Notes: generated by a model from the letters alone, not told the origin. 64,000 bases of DNA from Elizabethkingia meningoseptica_A (GCF_045762675.1 NZ_JBJDLK010000006.1:62001-126000); one strand, 5' to 3'. Shown: positions 27,459-36,977, counted from the first letter of the stretch. Translations and numbers: made by a program.

Positions 27459-27520
27459 ACTAAAAAAATAGTTGTTGATTTGAAATTTTTGTTATAATAT
27501 TACATCACTAAAAAAATAGT
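27459..27520 (+). promoter_or_regulatory. Two identical operator-like sites ACTA-N6-TAGT
   Basis: ACTAAAAAAATAGT occurs at 27459-27472 and again at 27507-27520, 48 bases apart, upstream of a beta-lactamase-fold gene. Inverted ACTA/TAGT arms resemble BlaI/MecI-type operators. No blaI gene is in the window, so the link is inference. Confidence 0.5.
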
Positions 27521-27577
27521 TATAAATAATATTATCAAATCTTATTTCATGTAAACACCTCATTAATAAAATTTACT

Positions 27578-28687
27578 ATGAAAAATCCCCTATTCATTAT
27601 TTCATTAATGTGTTTGTGTCAGTTTGCAGCGGCACAACAAAATTACAAGGCATTAAATGCCAAAGTAGATTCATTTGTTATAAAGCAAATGAAAGATCTG
27701 AATATTCCGGGCTTAGCCGTTGCCATCGTTAAAGATGGTAAGGTTATAAAAAAATCAGTATACGGAACTGCCAATATTGAATGGAAAAATAAAGTAACGG
27801 AACATACTAATTTTCAAATTGCTTCCTGCACAAAACTATTAACCTCAACTCTTTTGCTTAAAAGTATTTACAACAAAAAGATTGATCTTGAGGAACCGTT
27901 AACGAAATATCTAGATTCAATACCCAATGAATGGAAAAACATAAAAATAAAAAATCTGATCAGCCATTCCAGTGGTATTCCTGATTTCTATGACAGTAAT
28001 TCTTATGTACCCATGGAGCAGATTGTTAAACAGCTTAAAACTAAACCCCTGATGTTTGCTCCCGGAACTAAAGAACAATATGGACAATCAGACTTTATGT
28101 TGCTGACTTATATTCTGGAAAAAATATATAAAAAGCCATCGATTCAAATTTTAAAGGATGAAGTACTGCTTCCTTTACACATGACAGATGGTTCTTATGA
28201 TATGGAAAACAAGCTGGAGGAAAGATTTATGCAGACTGAGCTTATTAAGGAGAAGGCAACTACTTATTATAATTACAAGGGTAAACTTGTAAGCTACAAA
28301 TTTTTATATCCGCAATATACCTACTCAGCAGGAGGTTATTTTGCTTCAATTCACGATATGATAAACTGGGCAATCGGTCTGGATAAGGGCACTTTATTTC
28401 CCGTCGGTTTTGCTAACGGATTAATATATCAAAGTGATAAAATTGGTGATCATAATGCTGAATTTTCTAAAGTTGGCTGGGCATTGGTAAAAGATGGCAA
28501 CATCCTCTACGGCGGCCATAGCGGTGGTCCGGGTTTGGGTAATATCTGGAGATTTCCGGAGCAAAAGATCACAATTATAACATTATCCAATGATGGTGAA
28601 CTTTTACCGCGGTTTTCCCGGGCTATAGCAAGCTGGTATATTCCTGGTTTATCTCCTCAATTCAAAATAGAAAAATTTGACCGGTAG
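27578..28687 (+). CDS. Secreted serine hydrolase of the class-C beta-lactamase/PBP-like family
   Basis: 369 residues with a signal peptide ending near residue 19 (QFAAAQQ). The nucleophile motif SxxK is SCTK; the second motif is YGQS in place of YSN, and the third region is HSGGPG. This fits the broad beta-lactamase-related family (esterases, D-aminopeptidases, PBP4-like) more than a true AmpC. Two operator-like repeats lie upstream. Substrate unknown. Confidence 0.88.
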   Translation: MKNPLFIISLMCLCQFAAAQQNYKALNAKVDSFVIKQMKDLNIPGLAVAIVKDGKVIKKSVYGTANIEWKNKVTEHTNFQIASCTKLLTSTLLLKSIYNKKIDLEEPLTKYLDSIPNEWKNIKIKNLISHSSGIPDFYDSNSYVPMEQIVKQLKTKPLMFAPGTKEQYGQSDFMLLTYILEKIYKKPSIQILKDEVLLPLHMTDGSYDMENKLEERFMQTELIKEKATTYYNYKGKLVSYKFLYPQYTYSAGGYFASIHDMINWAIGLDKGTLFPVGFANGLIYQSDKIGDHNAEFSKVGWALVKDGNILYGGHSGGPGLGNIWRFPEQKITIITLSNDGELLPRFSRAIASWYIPGLSPQFKIEKFDR

Positions 28688-28795
28688 AATAAAAAACGAA
28701 CTTATTAGGTAGCTTTTCGAAGAAGTATATATTCAGGTCTTAGAATTTAGATTAAATTGCATCAACTTATTAGACATCATCACAAACAATAAACT

Positions 28796-29629
28796 ATGAG
28801 TAGAATACTTTTACTTTTTATTATAACTTTTGGATTAACAAATGCTCAGACGTACCGCTTTTTTTATGATGTAAAGTCTACACCCGACAGCACTACATCT
28901 GAACACCAAAAACATATTATGGTTTTGGATGTAAATCCTAAAGACACCAAGTATTATGATTACGCTTTTTTAGAAAAAGACTCCATTAATAAGGCTTTAA
29001 ACTTACACGATACCAACTGGACAGAGCAGATTCCGGTTGTCCGTAAAAGAAACACTCATAAAAACACCAACTACCGGATGATTGAATTTACACTTTATTC
29101 TTATGAGACTGAAGACCCGATTAAGTGGGCTTTGACTGATGATGTAAAGAGCTACGCAGGTTTCAAAGTTCAGAAAGCTACTTCTCATTTTGGAGGAAGA
29201 GATTGGACTGCATGGTTTACAAAAGAAATTCCGTTTTCTGAAGGTCCGTATAAATTTCAGGGGCTTCCGGGATTAATTGTTTTACTGGAGGACAGCCAGC
29301 AGCAATATTCTTTTTCATTGGTTAAAAGTAAAAACCTGCCCCAGACTTATAATACAGACAATATTCTGGAGGTAAGATATGGACAAAGACCATTAGCCGT
29401 AACTGAAAAAATATACATTGCCAAAGCCATTGAATATTTTAATGATCCGTTTCATAAAGTAATGGAAGGCCTGAGAAACGGGACGGTTACCAATTATGAG
29501 GATAATGGAACTAAATATACCCGGCCTGAACAATTGATTCCTCTGATTAAAGAGGAACAAGACTATATTCTGAGAGATAATAACCCTATTGAAAAAAACA
29601 AAGCTATAAAATATCCTGTAAAAAAATAA
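28796..29629 (+). CDS. GLPGLI family secreted protein
   Basis: 277 residues with a short signal peptide (to about residue 17, TNAQT). The family-naming motif GLPGLI is present exactly (KFQGLPGLIVLLED). These are Bacteroidota-specific exported proteins, often encoded near TonB receptors, of unknown function. It stands alone, 108 bases after the serine hydrolase stop. Confidence 0.9.
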   Translation: MSRILLLFIITFGLTNAQTYRFFYDVKSTPDSTTSEHQKHIMVLDVNPKDTKYYDYAFLEKDSINKALNLHDTNWTEQIPVVRKRNTHKNTNYRMIEFTLYSYETEDPIKWALTDDVKSYAGFKVQKATSHFGGRDWTAWFTKEIPFSEGPYKFQGLPGLIVLLEDSQQQYSFSLVKSKNLPQTYNTDNILEVRYGQRPLAVTEKIYIAKAIEYFNDPFHKVMEGLRNGTVTNYEDNGTKYTRPEQLIPLIKEEQDYILRDNNPIEKNKAIKYPVKK

Positions 29630-29636
29630 CAACAAA

Positions 29637-29744
29637 ATGGTAACTATACATTACTTAAACTGTGTCAGAATTGTATCCCCGGTTAATGACAATGCATGTG
29701 GGCATTGCATTCTGGTACAGGAGAAAGAAAATGTGCCCGTATAA
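29637..29744 (+). pseudogene. Short fragment resembling the N-terminus of an MBL-fold hydrolase
   Basis: A 35-codon frame starting MVTIHYLNCVRIVSPVND and containing CGHCILVQE resembles the first strands of metallo-beta-lactamase-fold hydrolases (pattern C-R-I-x-x-P ... GHCxLxxE). It stops before any metal ligand. Probably a decayed gene remnant; a genuine micro-protein is possible. Confidence 0.4.
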
Positions 29745-29750
29745 TATCAA

Positions 29751-29783
29751 AATAAACCTTCCCTTTCGGGAAGGTTTATTTTT
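29751..29783 (+). terminator. Terminator downstream of the GLPGLI gene
   Basis: Stem AATAAACCTTCCC / GGGAAGGTTTATT with a tetraloop TTTC and a following TTTAAG. The 257 bases from here to 30040 hold no gene I can support; a minus-strand reading shows short coding-like pieces with stops, possibly a decayed regulator. Confidence 0.88.
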
Positions 29784-30040
29784 AAGTAAGAAAAATATAT
29801 GATTAATTCTATTATTCCGTTTTCATACTGTGTGTAAAAGAAGCAGGTTCAAAAGTTTTATATTGTACAGATTGAATCTTCATCATTTGTGTTTCTGCTT
29901 TATTCAGGCTCAGCAACTATCATGTTGTGTATTCAGATAATCGTCTATAAAGCCCTGTATAAGCGTACAAAAGTAAAGTTAATCCACAGGAATGTGCTGG
30001 TACAGTTTTTATAAAAACACATAGTCCAGCCTTCATGTAA

Positions 30041-31243
30041 TTAATCTTCCACATATCTTCTTCCGGCAGCCCTGTAGCCAAAATAAAACATCAGCAATAC
30101 AGCTATGACCAGAAAATAGAACGAACTTCGCCAGCTGGCATCACAATCGTGTAGCTTTCCGAAAACAGGAGGTCCAAAAGCTGCAATAAGATATCCTACA
30201 GATTGTGCCATTCCGGAAATCTTAATTGCATTGGCACTGGACTTTGTCCGTAAAGAGAAGAACAATATTGATAAGCTGAAAGATAGCCCACCTGCGAGAC
30301 CAAATAGCACAGCTGCAAAATATATCATATCTGATTTAAGCCACATCAACATTAAAATACTGGCCAGCATGGGTATACAGACAAAAGCAATCATTATTTT
30401 CTGATCTTTCATACGGTTGGCAACAATTGGCCCAAGGAAAGTAATCGGCAGCATTGCGATCTGAATTGTAAACAATACCCATCCCGGTGTATTTCCTGTC
30501 ATTCCGTAATCCCCCAACACTGCCGGAAGCCATGAAACCAGACAATAATAAACCAGAGATTGTAACCCCATAAATACACTGATATTCCATGCCTGAACAG
30601 ATCTGAACATATTAAAATCCGATTTGGCCAATTCTGTTTTCTTCTGCTGTACTGTGTTTTTATTAAAAACAAGCTCTAATACAACAACAACCAGCGCCAG
30701 TAATGCAATTATAAGCCAGATTCCCAGCGAACCCCTCCAACCGTAACCGGTCCACTGTCCTATACTTACACTATATCCTGAAGCCAATGCAGCTGTAAGA
30801 TTCATTGCAACAGCAAAGATACCGGTCATTAAACCGATCTGTTTTGGAAAGTTATTCTTGATATATCCTGGTGTAATAACATTTCCAACCGCTATTCCGA
30901 GTCCTATAAAAACTGATCCCAGAAATAAAGTCATTACCGATCCGAAAACACGGAGAAAAAGACCAAAGCTTAATATGATCAGCGCATACAATAAAAACCT
31001 GTTAATACTCATTTTGTGAGAAAATCGGCTGACCAGCACGGAACAACCGGCGAACATAAATAAAGGTATAGAAGTAAGCAAACTACTCTGAAAATGATCG
31101 AGATACAGCGAATGCTCTATCTGATCGAGTACAGGTCCAACTGCTGTAATAGGTGAACGGAGGTTACCGGAAACCAGAATAACCACCAGAACATTAACCA
31201 GCAATAAAAAAACAGATGCTTCTTTTCTTGTTTCGTCTTTCAT
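30041..31243 (-). CDS. MFS transporter, CynX/NimT-like
   Basis: 400 residues and 12 hydrophobic segments. The first helix ends in NLRSPITAVGPVLDQI, a hallmark of the CynX/NimT (cyanate/nitroimidazole) branch, and the second half has an ILFGLAGGLSFSLSILFFSLR segment. Probably an inner-membrane exporter of small anions or drugs. Divergent from an AraC regulator with 75 bases between, a common regulator-target arrangement. Confidence 0.88.
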   Translation of the reverse strand: MKDETRKEASVFLLLVNVLVVILVSGNLRSPITAVGPVLDQIEHSLYLDHFQSSLLTSIPLFMFAGCSVLVSRFSHKMSINRFLLYALIILSFGLFLRVFGSVMTLFLGSVFIGLGIAVGNVITPGYIKNNFPKQIGLMTGIFAVAMNLTAALASGYSVSIGQWTGYGWRGSLGIWLIIALLALVVVVLELVFNKNTVQQKKTELAKSDFNMFRSVQAWNISVFMGLQSLVYYCLVSWLPAVLGDYGMTGNTPGWVLFTIQIAMLPITFLGPIVANRMKDQKIMIAFVCIPMLASILMLMWLKSDMIYFAAVLFGLAGGLSFSLSILFFSLRTKSSANAIKISGMAQSVGYLIAAFGPPVFGKLHDCDASWRSSFYFLVIAVLLMFYFGYRAAGRRYVED

Positions 31244-31318
31244 TATTCTTAAATTTTATGACACAAAGGTAATTATGTGTTTTTATTTAAATTTGCCATA
31301 ATATTAATTTAAAACGAC

Positions 31319-32104
31319 ATGTCTTTCAATCAAAGCTCAATTACTATTGACGACATCATAAAACCTTATTTTGTATTATTTGAAGATAATTATATTCATG
31401 ACAATGAGTTACATTCTCATCAAAAAGGCCAGCTGGTATACGTTGAAAGCGGTTTTCAGTATCTTACTGTTGAAGGCAATATCTACCTGCTTCCCCAGAA
31501 TCACGCTGCATGGATTCCCTCCGGTTATATTCATAAAACCAATTCCCATTCAGAAAAAATAAAACTAATGGTTATGTTTTTCGATGTGGATAAAGATGAG
31601 GCATTCTACAACAAAGTCAATGTGTTTCTTGTCCCTCCTGTACTACGGGAAATGATAAAATATGCGGAAAAATGGTCAAAAAAAATAGAGGAAGATGACC
31701 ATGAAACACTATTTCTAAAAGCTCTTTTAAATGAACTGCCGCAATTTGTCGCACGATCTTTACAACTTCATATTACACCTCCCGAAGACAAACGTTTATG
31801 TAAAGCTATTGACTACCTGCATGAACACTATACAAATGACCTCAGTATGGAGGAACTGAGTGAAATAGCTTCGCTATCGCTCCGGACCCTTGAGCGTATT
31901 TTCAAAAAAGAAACCGGGCTCACCCTTAGCAAATACCAGCAAATGCTGCATATTATTAAAAGTCTGGAACTGCTGAGCGACCAGGAATGGACGATTTCGG
32001 AAATAGCTTTTAAAGTAGGTTATAAAAGTTTGCAGGCGTACACGAACAGTTTCTTTTCTGTTATGCAGTACCGGCCAAGTGATTTTCTGAAGAAAATGAT
32101 ATAG
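31319..32104 (+). CDS. AraC family regulator with cupin sensor domain
   Basis: 261 residues. The N-terminal half is a cupin-like sensor (HSHQKGQLVYVESG, then LLPQNHAAWIPSGYIHK). The C-terminal 100 residues are the AraC DNA-binding pair of helix-turn-helices (LSMEELSEIASLSLRTLERIFKKE and ISEIAFKVGYKSLQAYTNSF). It probably controls the divergent MFS gene. Confidence 0.92.
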   Translation: MSFNQSSITIDDIIKPYFVLFEDNYIHDNELHSHQKGQLVYVESGFQYLTVEGNIYLLPQNHAAWIPSGYIHKTNSHSEKIKLMVMFFDVDKDEAFYNKVNVFLVPPVLREMIKYAEKWSKKIEEDDHETLFLKALLNELPQFVARSLQLHITPPEDKRLCKAIDYLHEHYTNDLSMEELSEIASLSLRTLERIFKKETGLTLSKYQQMLHIIKSLELLSDQEWTISEIAFKVGYKSLQAYTNSFFSVMQYRPSDFLKKMI

Positions 32105-32212
32105 CGTCATGACTAATACTTACTCTTTAATTCCTTTAAATACCCCCTTTATCAACCATCTTTTTTCTCTAAAAAACAATCTTTAATTAATTGGTTATAA
32201 ATAAACTATATT

Positions 32213-32248
32213 TTTTATCACTATTAAGTGATAAAAATATTATATTTG
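32213..32248 (+). promoter_or_regulatory. Promoter with perfect 10-bp inverted repeat
   Basis: TTTTATCACT-ATTA-AGTGATAAAA (32213-32236) is followed after 4 bases by the -7 box TATATTTG (32241-32248). The palindrome covers the -33 region, as expected for a repressor site. It drives the small unit at 32277-32490. Confidence 0.7.
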
Positions 32249-32276
32249 TCTACACCAAATTCCGAAATCTGAATAT

Positions 32277-32429
32277 ATGAAAAATAAAGGCGAAGCGTAT
32301 TCCCAAAGAACTGATGAAGAATATTGGTGAGGGTCTGCTACGGGCAAATTGCAGCAGGAAATAAAACTGAAGAACAGAAACCGACAGACCTACATCATAT
32401 CCGGTACATCCGGAGGATTTAAGGACTAA
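32277..32429 (+). pseudogene. 51-codon small gene interrupted by an in-frame TGA, or leader of a small RNA
   Basis: ATG at 32277 opens MKNKGEAYSQRTDEEYW, then TGA at 32328; the same frame continues as GSATGKLQQEI ... SGTSGGFKD to TAA at 32427. The unit has its own promoter with operator and its own terminator, so it is transcribed. Either a small protein inactivated by one nonsense codon, a 17-residue peptide, or a non-coding RNA. I do not recognise a family. Confidence 0.4.
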
Positions 32430-32447
32430 TTACACAACATAGTTAAA

Positions 32448-32487
32448 GGCCGGTTCACAGTGGTATGAATGTGACCGGCCATTTTTG
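32448..32487 (+). terminator. Terminator of the orphan small unit
   Basis: GC-rich stem GGCCGGTTCACA / TGTGACCGGCC (one bulged base) followed by ATTTTTGT. Between this unit and the convergent SulP gene. Confidence 0.85.
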
Positions 32488-32500
32488 TAATAATGTTTTA

Positions 32501-34033
32501 TTATTCAGGCATTACATTATAAGTAGGGTCTTCCTCAATATTGACTTCAATAAAACCACCCGCGTTTTCCAGTAACCGGATACAGTCGGCGCTAAGATGC
32601 CTCAGGATGATCTGCTTGTCATGACTTTTATACTGCTCTGTAAGCTTCTTTAATGCCTCAATTGCCGACATATCTGCTACACGGGATTCTTTGAAATCAA
32701 CAATTACTTTATCCGTATCATGAAGCACATCAAATTTATCTGCAAAAGCAGTAGTACTCCCGAAAAATAAAGGTCCGTAGATTTCATATACTTTATTTCC
32801 TTCTTCATCCACCGATTTACGCGCCCGTATTCTCTTGGCATTGTCCCATGCAAAAACCAGAGCTGAAATAATAACACCTACCAATACGGCTAGTGCCAGG
32901 TTATGAAGTATTACTGTAATAGCGGCAACCAGTATTCCTACAAAAATATCTGATTTAGGCATTTTATTAACAATCCGTAGTGAAACCCACTGGAAGGTAC
33001 CTATGGCAACCATCATCATTACACCAACCAGAGCCGCCATAGGAATCTGATCGATCACAGGGCTGCCGACAATAATAATCAGTAAAATAGCCAAGGCTCC
33101 TATTATCGCAGAAACCCGGGTTCTTGCACCCGCTCCGATGTTCACAAGTGTTTGCGCTACCATAGCACAGCCCCCCATTCCGCCAAAGAATCCATTAACC
33201 ATATTGGCCGCTCCCTGCGCCATAGCTTCCCTATTAGAATTTCCTTTCGTCCGTGTAATTTCATCGACCATATTAAGGGTTAATAAAGATTCTATAAGCC
33301 CTACCCCGGCCATAATCATGGAATAAGGAAATATAATCTTTAAAGTATCCATCGTTATTGGAATAGCCGGAATATGAAAAGCAGGCAATGAACCTTTTAC
33401 AGAAGCAATATCCGCTACGGTTTTGGTATCGATTTTCAGAAAATAGACAAGTGCGGAAACCATAATAATAGCCACCAAGGAAGAAGGTACCGCTTTACTA
33501 ATCTTAGGAAAAGCCATTACAACAGCAACTGTCAATAGTGTAAGGCCTCCCATTATATAAAGCATTGTCCCGCTCATCCATGTACTGATCCCGTGTTCGG
33601 TTATTTTAAATTGCTCTATCTGTGCCATAAAAATAATAATGGCCAGCCCATTCAGGAATCCATACATCACCGGTTGCGGAATAAGTCTTACAAATTTCCC
33701 AAGCCTGAAAATACCTACCAGTATTTGCAGCACACCTGCCAGTACCACAGCAGCAAGTAAATACTGAGTGCCATGCGACACTACAAGCGCCATTAGTACC
33801 ACCACCGTGGCACCCGCCCCTCCGGAAACCATTCCGGGTCTACCGCCTAATACAGCTGTAACAATTCCCATAAGAAAAGCAGCATACAATCCCATTAGCG
33901 GAGGTAAGCCTGCAAGAATGGCAAAGGACAGTGATTCCGGTATCATAGTCATAGAAACCGTTAATCCTGCCAGTATCTCATTTTTATAGTTGATGTTACG
34001 GAAAGACTGAAAATTTAAACTATTGGTTTTCAT
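32501..34033 (-). CDS. SulP (SLC26) family anion transporter with STAS domain
   Basis: 510 residues: about 12-14 hydrophobic segments with the family signature around GLTVSMTMIPESLSFAILAGLPPLMGLYAAF, then a cytoplasmic STAS domain from about residue 415 (VIVDFKESRVADMSAIEALKKL). Such proteins import sulfate, bicarbonate or carboxylates; substrate is not readable. It stands alone; the 225-base upstream gap contains no clear motif. Confidence 0.93.
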   Translation of the reverse strand: MKTNSLNFQSFRNINYKNEILAGLTVSMTMIPESLSFAILAGLPPLMGLYAAFLMGIVTAVLGGRPGMVSGGAGATVVVLMALVVSHGTQYLLAAVVLAGVLQILVGIFRLGKFVRLIPQPVMYGFLNGLAIIIFMAQIEQFKITEHGISTWMSGTMLYIMGGLTLLTVAVVMAFPKISKAVPSSLVAIIMVSALVYFLKIDTKTVADIASVKGSLPAFHIPAIPITMDTLKIIFPYSMIMAGVGLIESLLTLNMVDEITRTKGNSNREAMAQGAANMVNGFFGGMGGCAMVAQTLVNIGAGARTRVSAIIGALAILLIIIVGSPVIDQIPMAALVGVMMMVAIGTFQWVSLRIVNKMPKSDIFVGILVAAITVILHNLALAVLVGVIISALVFAWDNAKRIRARKSVDEEGNKVYEIYGPLFFGSTTAFADKFDVLHDTDKVIVDFKESRVADMSAIEALKKLTEQYKSHDKQIILRHLSADCIRLLENAGGFIEVNIEEDPTYNVMPE

Positions 34034-34258
34034 AAAATTAAAAGTAATGCTTTGCCGGTACTATTTTGTTCTTCTTTTACCGGGAAAAGTCTGATAAGCA
34101 ACAGTGCTGCAGCGGGTACGAAATTACGAAAAATACAGACGTTGATATGGAACAGAATGTTGGCATAAACTGAAACAAAATAAATTAAAACCACCAACCA
34201 TCACCAACCATAAAGCATTATATATCAGATATTTTTATTAAATTTAAACAAAAGCATC

Positions 34259-34594
34259 ATGGGCAAATTTGAAATTTCGAAAAGAAAAAACGGAGAGTAT
34301 CAGTTTAATCTGAAAGCTGGTAACGGGCAGGTTATTCTGACAAGTGAAGGCTATTCTACCAAAGCCAATTGTGAAAACGGTGTGGCATCGGTAAAGAAAA
34401 ATTCTCAGGATGATAGTAAATTCGACAGAAAGACTTCTTCCAACGGAAAGCATTATTTTAACCTGAAAGCGACGAATGGGCAGATCATTGGTACCAGTGA
34501 AATGTATGAGAGTTCTTCCGGCAGGGACAATGGTATTGAATCGGTAAAGACCAATGCCCCGGGAGCGTTCATAGACGATATTACAAATAATTAA
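34259..34594 (+). CDS. YegP-like protein with two DUF1508 repeats
   Basis: 111 residues made of two copies of the about 48-residue YegP module: GKFEISKRKNGEYQFNLKAGNGQ and the matching FDRKTSSNGKHYFNLKATNGQ, each followed by I-x-T-S-E and a N-G-I/V-x-S-V-K end. Small cytoplasmic protein, function unknown in the family. The two-repeat length is usual. Confidence 0.9.
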   Translation: MGKFEISKRKNGEYQFNLKAGNGQVILTSEGYSTKANCENGVASVKKNSQDDSKFDRKTSSNGKHYFNLKATNGQIIGTSEMYESSSGRDNGIESVKTNAPGAFIDDITNN

Positions 34595-34601
34595 CATAAA
34601 G

Positions 34602-34634
34602 ATAAAAAGAGCCTCGATTTAAGGTTCTTTTTTT
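34602..34634 (+). terminator. Terminator after the YegP-like gene
   Basis: Stem AAAGAGCCT / AAGGTTCTTT (one G-U pair) with a short loop and a run of T. The roughly 370 bases from here to 35008 are AT-rich and hold no gene or motif I can support. Confidence 0.75.
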
Positions 34635-35008
34635 ATTATTCATAAAAAAGATCTCCTTTAAATTATAATTTATCAATTTATTTTGTTTATCACCTTTCAC
34701 AATCGCAAGTATTATGGATAACATTACAAAAATCAATATTATCAAATATTCATAAAAACAACAAAATATACCATTAAAGTATAAAAATAAGAGCGTTTGA
34801 TTATAAAAAACGGCAACAGACAAAATTCATCCTTATTATTATGATAAAAACTTGCATAGCTAGATTAATTAATCTTTCTTTGTTGTCAATCTCTGTATAG
34901 AGGGAGTAAATATTTAATTAGTTATATAGAGCTGCTTTATTGGTTGCCATTCGCTCTATTCTTTTTTATCGTTGTGTAGATGGCATACAGCAACAACCCA
35001 ATTTAGTT

Positions 35009-36520
35009 ATGAATGCACCTGCGTGTGATGTTTCCGGAATACCATATTCTGAATTTCTGAATCATTTTAAGACTTCTATTTCTCAGCTTTTTACAAAACA
35101 ATGCATTAACCAACTGAGTCTTTCCAGAGGTTTACCTCCGCATATATGGAAGGAAATTATGAATCTTAAACCTCTGTCTATTGCTATTCCGAAAGAATTC
35201 GGGGGGAGAGGTGTGAAAGTTAAAGAATGTCTGGGAATCCTGTCCGCAGCATCTTATGAATCTTTACCATTGTCATTAACTTTCGGAATTAATATTGCAC
35301 TTTTCCTTGAGCCATTGGCAAAATACGGAAACCAGATCATGAAAGGAGATATTTTCCGTCATTTTCTGGAGTATGGTGCTATGGGAGGTTTAATGATTAC
35401 GGAACCGGATTACGGAAGTGATGCCCTGAACATGAAAACACAGAATGAGTTACATGGAGAATATTACCACATCAAAGGAACGAAACACTGGCAGGGATTA
35501 ACCGGAATGGCAGATTACTGGCTGGTTACTTCAAGAAATATAAATCAGGAAGGCGCCCTTGCAAGAGATGTAGATTTCTTTATTGCCAACACGCATCAGT
35601 GCGACCAAAACATTGAGGTTGTTGAATATTATGATAATCCGGGATTATATATGATCCCTTACGGACTTAATAAAATTGATATTAAAGTACCTTCACAAAA
35701 TAAACTAATCCCTGAATCTACCGGACTAAAAATGATGCTGGACATTTTGCACCGAAGCAGACTTCAGTTTCCGGGAATGGGAATGGGCTTCCTGAAACGT
35801 ATGATGGAAGATGCTACAAAACACTGTAAGGAAAGAACTGTAGGAACAGGTAACCTTTTCTCACTGGATCAGGTACAATATCAGCTTTCCAAAATACAGT
35901 CGTTCTTCACTTTATGTTCTGCCATGTGTGCAAAAAGCTGCAAAATAAGCGGCATAGACCACGATGTATCCGGAAGCGGTATTCATGCCAACAGTATGAA
36001 AGCTTTAGTAACCGATATGATGCAGGAAGCCGCACAATTATACGTTCAGCTATCAGGTGCTAAAGGCTACAGAATGAGCCATATCGGAGGAAGAGGAATT
36101 ATGGACAGCCGCCCGTTCCAGATTTTTGAAGGTTCAAATGAAATGCTTTATACCCAAATCGCAGAGGGAGTAATAAAGGATATGAAAAAGAAAAAAACCG
36201 AGCATCTTGCTCAATATCTTTCAATAAATGAACTGACAAAGAATGCTGTTGAAATTTATGGAAAGAATCTGGATTTCACGATCAATTCTCCTCTTTCTCA
36301 GCGTAAAATGATTGATCTGGGGAAAATAATTGCCCGCGTCATTACAGTTAATGATGTACTGGAGCTTAACAATTCCGGATTCAGTCAGGAGCTTACAGAT
36401 AACTGTATTCAGATGGTAAGACAGGAAATTATGAATCTCCTTGCTTCAATACAAAATCATGAAAATATATCGGCTCTTGAAGAAACAAATCATAAGAGCG
36501 ACTGGATGGCATTTTCGTAA
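35009..36520 (+). CDS. Acyl-CoA dehydrogenase family protein
   Basis: About 503 residues from the ATG at 35009; a TTG at 34940 extends the frame but adds an unlikely 23-residue head. The dehydrogenase core is present: GGLMITEPDYGSDALNMKT (FAD/substrate segment), YHIKGTKHWQGLTG, RTVGTGNLFSLDQVQYQL, and the C-terminal FEGSNEMLYTQIAE where the catalytic Glu of many family members lies. Flavoenzyme oxidising an acyl-CoA. It is alone, so the pathway is unknown. Confidence 0.85.
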   Translation: MNAPACDVSGIPYSEFLNHFKTSISQLFTKQCINQLSLSRGLPPHIWKEIMNLKPLSIAIPKEFGGRGVKVKECLGILSAASYESLPLSLTFGINIALFLEPLAKYGNQIMKGDIFRHFLEYGAMGGLMITEPDYGSDALNMKTQNELHGEYYHIKGTKHWQGLTGMADYWLVTSRNINQEGALARDVDFFIANTHQCDQNIEVVEYYDNPGLYMIPYGLNKIDIKVPSQNKLIPESTGLKMMLDILHRSRLQFPGMGMGFLKRMMEDATKHCKERTVGTGNLFSLDQVQYQLSKIQSFFTLCSAMCAKSCKISGIDHDVSGSGIHANSMKALVTDMMQEAAQLYVQLSGAKGYRMSHIGGRGIMDSRPFQIFEGSNEMLYTQIAEGVIKDMKKKKTEHLAQYLSINELTKNAVEIYGKNLDFTINSPLSQRKMIDLGKIIARVITVNDVLELNNSGFSQELTDNCIQMVRQEIMNLLASIQNHENISALEETNHKSDWMAFS

Positions 36521-36611
36521 TTGCTGTTCAGATGACATCGGATAGAAAGTATTAAAAACTGAAATCCAATATTTTAAAGAGGTGCGAAAAGATAATTAAA
36601 TATTTTTTTCG

Positions 36612-36655
36612 TACCTTTGCACTATCATTAACAAACGGGGCTTTGCTTTTTGTTA
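36612..36655 (+). promoter_or_regulatory. Promoter and 5-prime leader hairpin of the RRM gene
   Basis: A -7 box TACCTTTG (36612-36619) precedes a predicted start near 36626. The transcript would open with a hairpin TAACAAA / TTTGTTA (36629-36655) and carry a leader of about 100 bases before the ATG at 36729. Long leaders with 5-prime stems are typical of cold-inducible RNA-binding protein genes. Confidence 0.55.
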
Positions 36656-36728
36656 TTTCTGTAATAGTCTAGAATTTTTTCTTATCTCAGTTTTCGCTTC
36701 TTCGGCTACCGTATTAAAACATAAATTT

Positions 36729-36977
36729 ATGAATATACTAGTTGGTAAGCTGAATCCTCAGACTACTGAAAAACAATTGAAAAAACATTTTACCTCTTTT
36801 GGAATTATTTCTTCTGTAAGCATTGTCAAAGAATGTTATTCCGGCAATTCATTTGGCTATGGCTACGTAGATATGCCTAACCTTTATGAGGCTGAAAAAG
36901 CTATAAAAAAGCTGAACGGCACTCATCTGGACGGACAAGCAATCTTTGTGGGAAAAGCATGGAGAAATAATCATTAA
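36729..36977 (+). CDS. RRM-domain RNA-binding protein
   Basis: 82 residues that are a single RNA recognition motif: RNP2 is ILVGKL at residues 3-8 and RNP1 is SFGYGYVDM near residues 39-47. Small single-RRM proteins of this kind occur in Bacteroidota and cyanobacteria, where some are cold-induced. It precedes a cold-shock-domain gene by 108 bases. Probably binds single-stranded RNA in the cytoplasm. Confidence 0.93.
   Translation: MNILVGKLNPQTTEKQLKKHFTSFGIISSVSIVKECYSGNSFGYGYVDMPNLYEAEKAIKKLNGTHLDGQAIFVGKAWRNNH

Noticed and set aside
29784..30040. Minus-strand remnant of a regulator (pieces such as QGFIDDYLNTQHD and MMKIQSVQYKTFEPASF)
   Set aside because: Suggestive but too short and stop-interrupted to name a family.
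32328..32330. TGA recoding in the small ORF at 32277
   Set aside because: No supporting structure or family; pseudogene or non-coding RNA is simpler.
34940..35008. TTG start extending the acyl-CoA dehydrogenase by 23 residues
   Set aside because: The extension lacks family similarity; ATG at 35009 begins a normal N-terminus.
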